Shown in pieces: positions 6,903 through 13,286 of a DNA stretch of 41,331 nt; position 1 is the stretch's first letter; each line of letters opens with the position of its first letter. Made by a program: the position numbers and the translations under genes. The stretch is from Prevotella sp. GTDB taxonomy: Bacteria; Bacteroidota; Bacteroidia; Bacteroidales; Bacteroidaceae. The stretch spans positions 1-41,331 of the forward strand of contig JAFVGS010000090.1 of the NCBI GenBank assembly GCA_017474845.1, read 5' to 3'. A model generated the notes under the pieces. The model did no database searches and had not been told where the DNA came from. It saw only the letters and a program-made list of their open reading frames with translations.

Positions 6903-6917
6903 TAAAACAGCATTCAA

Positions 6918-7796
6918 ATGAAGATAACAGACGAGATTAAAAGCCGGATAGCGGCAGCCATTGTGGCCGACCGTGAGAACTATCCAAGTGACAACAAACA
7001 CGCCGTGAGCCTTGGCATATCGGCGTCAGTATATAACAGCATCAAAAAAGGCACCTGGGAGCGTCAGGTGAGCGATGCCAACTGGGTGGGCATGGCACGT
7101 CGGCTGGGCGTGACCCTGCGCCAGGAACAAGCCTGGAATGCCGCAGAAACGCCGACGTGGGTGTTTATTACCCAGCAGTTGACCGTATGTCAGGAAAGCG
7201 GTCTGAGCGCGATACTGTGCGACATTCCGAACATCGGCAAGAGTTTCACCGCACGGGCCTATGCCAAAAGCCACAAGAACGCCGTATATATCGACTGCTC
7301 GCAGGTGAAGACCAAACTGAAACTGGTCCGTAAGATAGCCAAGGAGTTTGGCGTGGGCAGTTACGGTCGTTACAGCGACATCTATGAAGACCTTGTGGAG
7401 TATCTGCGCACCATCGACACTCCCCTTGTCATACTTGACGAGGCAGGCGACCTGCAGTACGAGGCATTCTTGGAACTGAAGGCCTTGTGGAATGCCACGG
7501 AGCGCTGCTGTGGCTGGTATATGATGGGTGCCGACGGCTTACGGGCCAAGATAGACCGCAATGTGGAGTGTCTGAAGGTGGGCTATGCTGAAATGCTCAG
7601 CCGCTTCGGTGACACGTTCAGCCGTGTGACCCCCGAAGACGAGAAAGAGCGCCAGAAGTTCCTGAAGGCTCAGGCTGCCATCGTAGCGAAGGTGAACGCT
7701 CCGGAAGGAACCAACATCATGCAGATTGTGAACGCCAGCGACGGCGGTCTGCGCAGAGTATATACGGAAATCGAAAAAATCAAGAAAATGCAATGA
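6918..7796 (+). CDS. MuB-type AAA+ transposition target protein
   Basis: 292 residues (Mu B is 312). Residues 15-70 form an HTH-like N-terminal domain (NKHAVSLGISASVYNSIKKG). The ATPase core has an unusual P-loop CDIPNIGKS (101-109), with Asp102 where the first Gly of GxxxxGKS is expected, and a clear Walker B VILDEAGD (171-178). MuB homologues bind DNA with ATP, choose the target, confer target immunity and stimulate MuA. It starts 90 bases after the transposase gene, with the structured element between. Its last four bases (ATGA) overlap the next ATPase gene, so translation is coupled. Confidence 0.88.
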   Translation: MKITDEIKSRIAAAIVADRENYPSDNKHAVSLGISASVYNSIKKGTWERQVSDANWVGMARRLGVTLRQEQAWNAAETPTWVFITQQLTVCQESGLSAILCDIPNIGKSFTARAYAKSHKNAVYIDCSQVKTKLKLVRKIAKEFGVGSYGRYSDIYEDLVEYLRTIDTPLVILDEAGDLQYEAFLELKALWNATERCCGWYMMGADGLRAKIDRNVECLKVGYAEMLSRFGDTFSRVTPEDEKERQKFLKAQAAIVAKVNAPEGTNIMQIVNASDGGLRRVYTEIEKIKKMQ

Positions 7797-8434
7797 AGTT
7801 AAAACGTGCCTACAGTCCAACGGACATCCTGAACATGAACATCCCGTCGCTCGACTTTACGGGCGACTGGGAGGCTTCATTGGGCAAACCGGCTAAGACT
7901 GGCACATGGATCATCTGGGGAAGCCCCGGCAACGGCAAGACGAGTTTTGTGATGCAACTGGCAAAGTATCTGTGCCGGTTTGACAAGGTGATTTATGACA
8001 GTCTGGAGGAAGGCACCGGTCTGAGCGTCCAGAAGTCAATGCTGCGTCATGGAATGCGTGAGGTAAGCCGTCGTTTTCTTGTGCTGGACCGCGAGCGAAT
8101 TGAGCAACTGACAGAGCGTCTGAGCAAACGTAAAAGTCCGGGCATCGTCATTATTGACAGTCTGCAGTATAGCGGTCTGACCTACAGAGGGTATCAGCAA
8201 CTGAAGGAACGCTTCTGCAATAAGCTGCTCATTTTCGTGAGCCATGCCGAAGGACAGCATCCAGGAGGGCGCGTGGCCCGTGCTGTTGAGTATGACGCCG
8301 ACGTGAAAATCATGGTTGAGGGTTTCCGTGCCAGTTGCAAGAGTCGGTTCATGGATAAGCCAGGTGTGCCTTTTACCATTTGGGAAGAGGGTGCAGCCAA
8401 GTACACATTAGGAAACGAAGCAAAACAGAAATGA
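7793..8434 (+). CDS. RecA/DnaB-fold P-loop ATPase, early
   Basis: 213 residues with textbook Walker A GSPGNGKTS (43-51), Walker B GIVIIDS (117-123) and a later sensor-like LLIFVSHAEG segment. This combination is typical of RecA/RadA/DnaB-type ATPases in phage early operons. Likely role: a DNA recombination or replication helper working with MuA/MuB. The substrate cannot be told from sequence. ATGA overlap with the MuB gene upstream and with the next small gene downstream. Confidence 0.8.
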   Translation: MKLKRAYSPTDILNMNIPSLDFTGDWEASLGKPAKTGTWIIWGSPGNGKTSFVMQLAKYLCRFDKVIYDSLEEGTGLSVQKSMLRHGMREVSRRFLVLDRERIEQLTERLSKRKSPGIVIIDSLQYSGLTYRGYQQLKERFCNKLLIFVSHAEGQHPGGRVARAVEYDADVKIMVEGFRASCKSRFMDKPGVPFTIWEEGAAKYTLGNEAKQK

Positions 8435-8631
8435 CTATGGCCAGGAACTGGAAGAAGGGTGTGTGGAAACGCCGTTCCAACATACTCTACAGACTGCGGA
8501 AGAAGGGTGTGAGGGTGAACACCAAGGAGCGCACCATCTTCATTCCTTACGGCGAAGATCCAAACAAGGAGGTTCAAGTTGGCCGCCTACGGAAAGAATA
8601 TCATTTTAATGTTCAATTTGAGATAATATGA
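8431..8631 (+). CDS. Small basic early protein
   Basis: 66 residues, very basic (ARNWKKGVWKRRSNILYRLR, RKKGVRVNTKERTIFIP). I chose ATG 8431 because it makes an ATGA overlap with the upstream ATPase gene, as at most junctions here; ATG 8437 is an alternative. Charge suggests nucleic acid binding. Family not recognised. It ends in an ATGA overlap with the next gene. Confidence 0.65.
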   Translation: MTMARNWKKGVWKRRSNILYRLRKKGVRVNTKERTIFIPYGEDPNKEVQVGRLRKEYHFNVQFEII

Positions 8632-9005
8632 AAGAAATTAGTTTGACACATGGTGGTCACCGATGGGATAAGAAAAACCTTGTGACCCAGGAAGACCGAA
8701 AAGGGCAGTACGACCTTTTGAGGTGTAAGTTTTGTGGTATAGAAGGCAAGCGCTATTCGCTTGACACTATACAAGTCTATGACAGGTACGTGAAAAAGAT
8801 TGATTGCTGTCCGAAAGCCCCACGGGGAAAACAAATCAAGGTTGTCAGAATGACTGCATTCGGCCCTGCATTTGCCAATCTTGTTCCCGGTTCTGTTCAT
8901 GATGTTGTGGAAGCTCCAGCTGGTCAAGATTCGGAAAGAGGAGTCTGGGTCATGGGCTGTGGCGAACCTGTGCTACTCCTTTTTGGTGAATTTGTCTATT
9001 TGTAA
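8628..9005 (+). CDS. Early protein with zinc-binding-like Cys pair
   Basis: 125 residues. YDLLRCKFCGIEGKRYSL (about 28-45) contains a CxxC knuckle, and DCCPKAP (about 58-64) could complete a metal site. The C-terminal half (VRMTAFGPAFANLVPGSVHD, then EPVLLLFGEFVYL) is beta-rich. Unknown function. Translationally coupled to the gene before it. Confidence 0.65.
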   Translation: MKEISLTHGGHRWDKKNLVTQEDRKGQYDLLRCKFCGIEGKRYSLDTIQVYDRYVKKIDCCPKAPRGKQIKVVRMTAFGPAFANLVPGSVHDVVEAPAGQDSERGVWVMGCGEPVLLLFGEFVYL

Positions 9006-9016
9006 AATATGAGACT

Positions 9017-9340
9017 ATGAACAAGAAACAGAAAATCTACATCAGCGGTGCGATAGCGCACCATGACCTGGAGGAGCGCAAGGCTTCCTTTGAGGTTGCC
9101 GCCGCCTTTTGTGAGGCATGCGGCTTTGAGAGCGTGAACCCGTTTAACAACGGACTGCCACAGCCAGGCGACTGGCGTGAACACATGAAAGCCGACCTGA
9201 AGATGCTACTGGATTGTGACGCCATCTGCATGATGGACGGCTGGGAGGAGTCGAAAGGCTGCAAACTGGAGCACGATGTGGCCAGCACCTGCGGCCTGAC
9301 GGTGTACTATGAGAGTGACATCAGAACCATGCGCGTATGA
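9017..9340 (+). CDS. DUF4406 protein (nucleoside 2-deoxyribosyltransferase-like fold)
   Basis: 107 residues. The pattern KIYISGAI (5-12), ESVNPFNNGLP, then LLDCDAICMMDGWEESKGCKLEHDVA is the DUF4406 signature, a small Rossmann-like family related to nucleoside 2-deoxyribosyltransferases and common in phages. The conserved Asp/Glu cluster in the last segment is where those enzymes act. Actual substrate unknown; nucleotide metabolism is an inference. ATGA overlap with the next reading frame. Confidence 0.82.
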   Translation: MNKKQKIYISGAIAHHDLEERKASFEVAAAFCEACGFESVNPFNNGLPQPGDWREHMKADLKMLLDCDAICMMDGWEESKGCKLEHDVASTCGLTVYYESDIRTMRV

Positions 9341-9432
9341 AAGAACTTTGTTGTATTTGTGGCAAACCCATCGTTGGTTGGGGCAACAATCCCCGGCCTG
9401 TTAAGGAAAAGGGGCGGTGCTGCAGCGACTGA
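9337..9432 (+). CDS. Tiny CxxC zinc-ribbon-like protein, apparently stopped at a Cys codon
   Basis: 31 residues: MKELCCICGKPIVGWGNNPR then PVKEKGRCCSD and TGA at 9430. Reading on in frame gives NMDVVLPARFKMIKEQYDSK and a stop at 9507. Related small proteins that I recall have a second CCxxC knuckle followed by an 'N..VxPAR' segment, so the TGA sits exactly where the last zinc Cys (TGC/TGT) is expected. Either a nonsense mutation removed the second half or the stop is read through; the first is simpler. Start overlaps the DUF4406 stop as ATGA. Confidence 0.6.
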   Translation: MKELCCICGKPIVGWGNNPRPVKEKGRCCSD

Positions 9433-9481
9433 AATATGGATGTCGTTTTACCTGCACGTTTCAAAATGATTAAAGAACAAT

Positions 9482-10066
9482 ATGACAGCAAAAGACCTAA
9501 CCCCTGAACAACTGGTGTGGTTCCGTGAGAACTTCGACCACACAAAGAACCAGGAACTCGCTGATGCGCTTGGCACCTCATTGCGGTGTATAACGCGGAT
9601 GGCACGGGAACTGGGCTTGTGGAAAACCAAAGAGTTTGTGACTGCCATGCAGCGCAACGCCAGCGAACATGGTGCACGTGCCACCCGTCTGATGGGTGGC
9701 AATAGTGGAGCCGCGAACCTGCAGAAGTATGGCAAGGCAACCCGTTTCAAGCCTGGCACCAGCCAAAAGGACCGCATGAGTGCCGAAGCCTTTGCCGAAA
9801 TGCGCCGCCGCATCGGTGAGAGCCGGAAAGAAACATTCAGGAAAGAGCGTGTCCGCGTCAACTGGGGCTTTGAGCAACGGACAAAACTTCGTGTAGTGAA
9901 ATGCCCGAAGGAAAAAGTCAGCCTCCGCAGCAGCCTCCGTAAGCGCGGCTACGAGATTGCAAGGGCTTCAAACGAGGCCGTCATAACAGAAACGACCCGT
10001 CGCTGCCGACAAATGGAAGCCCGTGCTGAGAGAATTGGAATACAATTTACCAACTTAAATTTTTGA
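9482..10066 (+). CDS. Early HTH protein of unknown function
   Basis: 194 residues. The N-terminus (LTPEQLVWFRENFDHTKNQE, then LADALGTSLRCITRMARELG) is a HTH of the kind that begins many Bacteroidetes phage endonuclease-like and regulatory proteins. The rest is Lys/Arg-rich with no HNH motif visible. It probably binds DNA, as a regulator of early or middle genes or an accessory of transposition. Start follows a 50-base region that encodes the remnant second half of the preceding CxxC gene. Confidence 0.65.
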   Translation: MTAKDLTPEQLVWFRENFDHTKNQELADALGTSLRCITRMARELGLWKTKEFVTAMQRNASEHGARATRLMGGNSGAANLQKYGKATRFKPGTSQKDRMSAEAFAEMRRRIGESRKETFRKERVRVNWGFEQRTKLRVVKCPKEKVSLRSSLRKRGYEIARASNEAVITETTRRCRQMEARAERIGIQFTNLNF

Positions 10067-10073
10067 TAACATC

Positions 10074-10253
10074 ATGAAGATTAACGTAGAAAAAGCCATT
10101 CAACCGAAATGGTGGAACCCGGTTTACTGGGTGTTGGGTCTGCTGACCCTTTGTGTGAGTGTAACGCTCGGTTTATGCTGGGCAGGTGTTGCATTTGTTT
10201 CCGGTTGCATTCAGGGCTGGAACGACTTTCGCTCAGTGGTATGGGGTCAATGA
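10074..10253 (+). CDS. Small single-span membrane protein
   Basis: 59 residues from ATG 10074. After PKWWNPVYW comes a hydrophobic stretch of about 26 residues (VLGLLTLCVSVTLGLCWAGV and onward), then a short polar tail. One transmembrane helix, N-terminus probably cytoplasmic. Ends in an ATGA overlap with the next gene. Sited in the early operon, so a role in host take-over or exclusion is more likely than lysis. Family unknown. Confidence 0.6.
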   Translation: MKINVEKAIQPKWWNPVYWVLGLLTLCVSVTLGLCWAGVAFVSGCIQGWNDFRSVVWGQ

Positions 10254-10552
10254 AGAAAAAGCCGAAGACCATCCCCTGTTGCGTGGGAGTTGTGACTGTG
10301 ACCACGGTGGTGCAGTCCAGCCCAAGCGTCAAGACCTTCTATAAAGGAAGTTACGGCTTTGCCAGTGCCGACATGACCCCACAGCGTCGTAAGAGCATCG
10401 CGGAAAATACAAAGGCTTCGGTTAAGGAGTATGTCCTGAAGAACCGCGATGCCTATGGCATAAAGAGCCTGGCTGACGTGAAGTTCTATGCCGGTGTGAA
10501 GATACTGGAGTGTGATGGACTAACAGGTTTCAGAAATGGGACAGATAAGTAA
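10250..10552 (+). CDS. Small early protein, function unknown
   Basis: 100 residues from ATG 10250 (MKKKPKTIPCCVGVVTVTTV ...). A longer frame opening at 10109 runs through the preceding membrane-protein gene and is not credible. The middle part (FASADMTPQRRKSIAENTKA) and the C-terminus (GIKSLADVKFYAGVKIL) are soluble and mixed alpha/beta. Unrecognised. Start overlaps the previous stop (ATGA) and the 3' end overlaps the next gene by 17 bases, fitting the tightly packed operon. Confidence 0.6.
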   Translation: MKKKPKTIPCCVGVVTVTTVVQSSPSVKTFYKGSYGFASADMTPQRRKSIAENTKASVKEYVLKNRDAYGIKSLADVKFYAGVKILECDGLTGFRNGTDK

Positions 10553-10949
10553 CTACCACCGCTTCTACGCCTCGTTCAACCGTCTGCCCTGTGGCGGTGA
10601 CCGTGAGGACATGAAGGAGAGCCTCGTGTCAAGTTATACCAACGGTCGCACCACAAGCCTCCGAGAAATGAGCGAGGCAGAGTACAATGCAATGTGCGCC
10701 GCCCTGGAGCATAAAGTGACCCCCAATGCGAGGGCTGTGTATATCCAGGAGCGCAAGAGACGCCGGTCGTCAGCCCTGCACCAGTTGCAACTATATGGGG
10801 TTGACACCACCGACTGGAACAAGGTCAACGCTTTCTGTGAGCAGCCGAGAATAGCCGGTAAGCCATTCCGCGACCTCGACTGTGAGGAACTGGAGGCACT
10901 GACCCGAAAGATGCGCGCGATCATCCGCAAGCGAGATAACCAACAATAA
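10536..10949 (+). CDS. GemA/Mu gp16-like regulatory protein
   Basis: 137 residues: an N-terminal HRFYASFNRLPCGGDREDMK helix, then RKRRRSSALHQLQLYGVDTT, NKVNAFCEQPRIAGKPFRDL and a final helix. The 'L..GxDTTDWxxVNxFC.xPRIAGKxF..L' segment is what I know from the GemA/gp16-type proteins of Bacteroidetes Mu-like phages. Mu GemA modulates host gene expression and DNA supercoiling; the same role here is by analogy. Located late in the early operon, as in Mu. Confidence 0.65.
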   Translation: MGQISNYHRFYASFNRLPCGGDREDMKESLVSSYTNGRTTSLREMSEAEYNAMCAALEHKVTPNARAVYIQERKRRRSSALHQLQLYGVDTTDWNKVNAFCEQPRIAGKPFRDLDCEELEALTRKMRAIIRKRDNQQ

Positions 10950-10973
10950 GTTTAACATTAAATTTCAAAAGAA

Positions 10974-11621
10974 ATGGCAAAGATTGATTTGCAGGGGCTG
11001 AGCCCCGAAGAGAGAAAGCAGCTGCTGGCACAGTTGCAGGACGAAGAGAAGCAGAACCGTCAAGACCGTCGTGAGGCATACGAGGCCTTGCGTGCCGAGT
11101 TCATGCACGACGTGTTCCAGAAGGTAGAGGCCATCGTTAACGAAGTGTCCGGCTTCAAGAGTTGGATCGACAGCGAGAGCGAGGGCTTCAAGAAGGTGAT
11201 GGCAGAGTACGGCCAGACCCGTTACGACGAGCAGAACAGTTACACCATCGTTGACGGTGACCTGAAATTGGAGATTCGCTCAAACAAGGTGAAGACGTTT
11301 GACGAGCGAGCCGACATGGCCGCCGAGCGTCTGATTGACTACCTGCGTGGCTATGCCCTGAACAGCGACAAGGGCAGCGAGGACCCGATGTACCAGTTGG
11401 CCATGACCCTGCTGGAACGCAACAAGCAGGGCAACCTGGACTACAAGAGCATCAGCAAGCTCTACGAGATGGAGGGCAAGTTTGACGAGGAGTACACCGA
11501 GATCATGAACCTGTTCCGTGAGTCGAACGTGGTGCAGCGCACGGCATTGAACTACTACTTCTCGAAACGCGACAAGGATGGCGTTTGGCGCAGGTTGGAG
11601 CCGAGTTTCTGCCGTCTGTAG
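10974..11621 (+). CDS. DUF3164 family phage protein
   Basis: 215 residues. Long N-terminal helix (LSPEERKQLLAQLQDEEKQN), then a beta core (YDEQNSYTIVDGDLKLEIRS) and VKTFDERADMAAERLIDYLR, the DUF3164 pattern. This family is typical of transposable phages (B3, D3112 and Mu relatives). Its biochemical role is not established. It is the last gene of the early operon, and an intrinsic terminator follows 40 bases later. Confidence 0.8.
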   Translation: MAKIDLQGLSPEERKQLLAQLQDEEKQNRQDRREAYEALRAEFMHDVFQKVEAIVNEVSGFKSWIDSESEGFKKVMAEYGQTRYDEQNSYTIVDGDLKLEIRSNKVKTFDERADMAAERLIDYLRGYALNSDKGSEDPMYQLAMTLLERNKQGNLDYKSISKLYEMEGKFDEEYTEIMNLFRESNVVQRTALNYYFSKRDKDGVWRRLEPSFCRL

Positions 11622-11661
11622 TACAAAACGGGCATAAATCCGTTAATACCATTTCCAAAAG

Positions 11662-11694
11662 GTGCGATAAACAAAAGGTTTACCGCACTTTTTT
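11662..11694 (+). terminator. Terminator of the early operon
   Basis: GTGCGaTAAAC, an AAAAG loop, GTTTAcCGCAC, then six T. Stem of about ten pairs with one mismatch. It separates early genes from the next promoter at 11717. Confidence 0.75.
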
Positions 11695-11716
11695 CGTTAT
11701 TATGGCCTTAATTTTG

Positions 11717-11724
11717 TACCTTTG
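11717..11724 (+). promoter_or_regulatory. -7 promoter box (TACCTTTG), middle gene
   Basis: TACCTTTG, 17 bases before the ATG at 11742. It makes gene 11742-12026 independent of the early operon, as expected for a middle regulator. Confidence 0.6.
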
Positions 11725-11741
11725 TGGGTTAAAAAGAGGAT

Positions 11742-12026
11742 ATGTCGAAACGTGGCAGAAATAAGGAACTCATCAGGAAGCGTGACGAGCAACTTTGCCG
11801 CCGCTACTATTATTGGACGGAGAAACAGCGTCTTCGTTTCGATGATGCCTTGCGCATACTCTCCGAGCATGAGTTCTTTATCAGCGAGGAGCGCATCATG
11901 GCCATTATCCGCCGTCACTGCCATGAGCTGAAGGACATCGACGTGAAGCCTGTCCCGAAGGTAAAGAAGCCCCGACTCACCCCTCAACAGTTGGAGTTGT
12001 TTGAAGTGCAGGATGCTAACAGTTGA
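11742..12026 (+). CDS. Small basic protein, candidate middle/late regulator
   Basis: 94 residues: MSKRGRNKELIRKRDEQLCR, RYYYWTEKQRLRFDDALRIL, then HEFFISEERIMAIIRRHCHE and a Lys/Pro tail. I have seen this short protein repeatedly in Bacteroidetes Mu-like prophages. The helix pattern SEERIMAIIRRHCHEL resembles a recognition helix. It has its own promoter, sits between early and late blocks like Mu mor and C, and is followed by the structured element and convergent late genes. A late-gene activator role is inferred from position only. Confidence 0.65.
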   Translation: MSKRGRNKELIRKRDEQLCRRYYYWTEKQRLRFDDALRILSEHEFFISEERIMAIIRRHCHELKDIDVKPVPKVKKPRLTPQQLELFEVQDANS

Positions 12027-12049
12027 CGTTATCCGATTAACTTCGTTGA

Positions 12050-12108
12050 ACTGCGGCTGCACTCGGCAAAGCCAAACAAGTTTGCCTTTGCGCTCATTTG
12101 CACGCAGT
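12050..12108. repeat. Structured element, copy 2, between convergent operons
   Basis: Outer stem ACTGCG (12050-12055) pairs with CGCAGT (12103-12108). Core halves GCTGCACTCG (12056-12065) and GCTCATTTGCA (12092-12102) are identical to copy 1. The inner hairpin is GCAAAG-cc-AAAC-AA-GTTT-gc-CTTTGC (12066-12091). The stop codon of the leftward gene 12094-12534 lies inside the conserved 3' core. May serve as a bidirectional terminator here. Confidence 0.7.
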
Positions 12109-12534
12109 GTCGTCGTTCACCTCAAACTCAAAGATATATTCATACACCTTAATCCCCCCTGGCATAGCATAGAACCTCGTCTTGGTTCTGTACATCGGCC
12201 CCATGTCGCTGAGAGGTCTGAAGCACTGGAGTGAGGTGTATAGTTTGTTTGCCATTTGCAGACGCTCCGCCACCTTGTCCTCAGTTCCTGAACCGTAGTG
12301 CGTGTCATCGTAGCAGTCGATGGCCAGCCTTGCCGACATCTTCACCACTCCCTTTTGTGTACCCATGCCGATGTCGTTCCAGTCGGCCTCGACGTTTCCG
12401 ATCAGCACACAAGGGAAAGTGACGGGATAGGTGTCTTCCTCCGTTTCCAGTTGTCCGTAGTCCTCATCGACGAGCGAGAGTTCCGGCATTTCCTCCGTAA
12501 TGAGTTGGAGGATCTTGATAAATAGTTCTTCCAT
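12094..12534 (-). CDS. Mu gp37-like (DUF1834-type) tail/head completion protein
   Basis: 146 residues, starting MEELFIKILQLITEEMPELS. It ends the leftward head operon, right after the gpG-like gene with 4 bases between. The middle FPCVLIGNVEADWNDIGMGT and the C-terminal strand YIFEFEVNDD are typical of small neck/tail-completion proteins such as gp37 of Mu (DUF1834). Assignment rests on order and fold-like pattern and is moderate. The last codons overlap the structured element. Confidence 0.55.
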   Translation of the reverse strand: MEELFIKILQLITEEMPELSLVDEDYGQLETEEDTYPVTFPCVLIGNVEADWNDIGMGTQKGVVKMSARLAIDCYDDTHYGSGTEDKVAERLQMANKLYTSLQCFRPLSDMGPMYRTKTRFYAMPGGIKVYEYIFEFEVNDDTACK

Positions 12535-12538
12535 ATAT

Positions 12539-13162
12539 CTACAAGTTTAATGTTTGACTTAGTTCTTTTTCGATGCGTTCCCTGATGCGCTGGTTCAGTT
12601 CCTCGCTCTCTCCGATGAACTGTCGCTGTGGAATGCGGACACGGAGTCTTTTCTTTTTAGTCAGAGCCAGTCCTTTCCAGAATTGTGCAGACGGGGTTTC
12701 CACCTTTGGGGCAGACTTCGTGTTTTTGGGCTTTCTTTTGCCCCCTGTCGGCTTTTTGCTTGTTCCTTGGGCATGGTAATACATGGCCCACGCAAAACGT
12801 CTCATACGCGCCGTAACGGTCGGGTTTGTCTCTCCTCCCCAGTTGTGTATGGGAGCGTATGGCAGGTCGTTGGAGACCAGTACCCTGAAATCAGATGGAA
12901 CGTATTTGATGGATCCGAAGAGGTGGTTGCGCCGTGAGAGCAGAGGTCCGTACTGTCCGTCCGCCCCTGCGATGCCCGAAGTCTGGCGACGTGTGACCGG
13001 CCACTTGCGCAGTCCCCTGTTCTGGAACCCACCCTTGCGGAAGTTCTCCTGGTAGTGGTCTTTTGCCATGCGCCCGACGATAACCGGAAGTTTGCGTCGC
13101 ATGAGGTTTTCGACCTCTCCAGCCTTGTTTTTCAGTTCGTCAGCTAAATTTTTTACGTCCAT
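12539..13162 (-). CDS. Phage virion morphogenesis protein (Mu gpG-like)
   Basis: 207 residues from ATG 13162; an upstream ATG at 13198 lies inside the opposing promoter box and is unlikely. Features of PF05069: a helical N-terminus, KDHYQENFRKGGFQNRGLRK, a GPLLSRRNHLFGSIKYV segment, LPYAPIHNWGG, and C-terminal RVRIPQRQFIGESEEL. gpG of Mu takes part in tail/head joining. Follows the gpF-like gene with a 122-base gap that holds a candidate rightward small RNA. Confidence 0.85.
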   Translation of the reverse strand: MDVKNLADELKNKAGEVENLMRRKLPVIVGRMAKDHYQENFRKGGFQNRGLRKWPVTRRQTSGIAGADGQYGPLLSRRNHLFGSIKYVPSDFRVLVSNDLPYAPIHNWGGETNPTVTARMRRFAWAMYYHAQGTSKKPTGGKRKPKNTKSAPKVETPSAQFWKGLALTKKKRLRVRIPQRQFIGESEELNQRIRERIEKELSQTLNL

Positions 13163-13187
13163 TTGCTTGTAATTAAAAATAAAGTTG

Positions 13188-13286
13188 TATCTTTGCAACG
13201 TCCTTAGTGACTACCCGCTGAGTATGCGTGGGGGTTGGAACTTTATCGGGCCGCCCCATTAAGCTGTCTTTTGGGCAGCTTTTTTT
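13188..13286 (+). ncRNA. Candidate rightward small RNA inside the leftward head operon
   Basis: A full rightward transcription unit lies in a gap between leftward genes: -7 box TATCTTTG (13188-13195) with a TTG about 18 bases before it, about 65 bases with a possible ACCCGC...GCGTGGGGGT hairpin, then an intrinsic terminator AGCTGTC-TTTTG-GGCAGCT plus seven T (13262-13286). No rightward frame is present. Predicted RNA about 85 nt. Unknown function; it would be antisense to the leftward late mRNA. Confidence 0.55.

Noticed and set aside
11742-12026. Transposase annotation for the 94-residue basic protein
   Set aside because: Too short for any catalytic domain; position suits a regulator.
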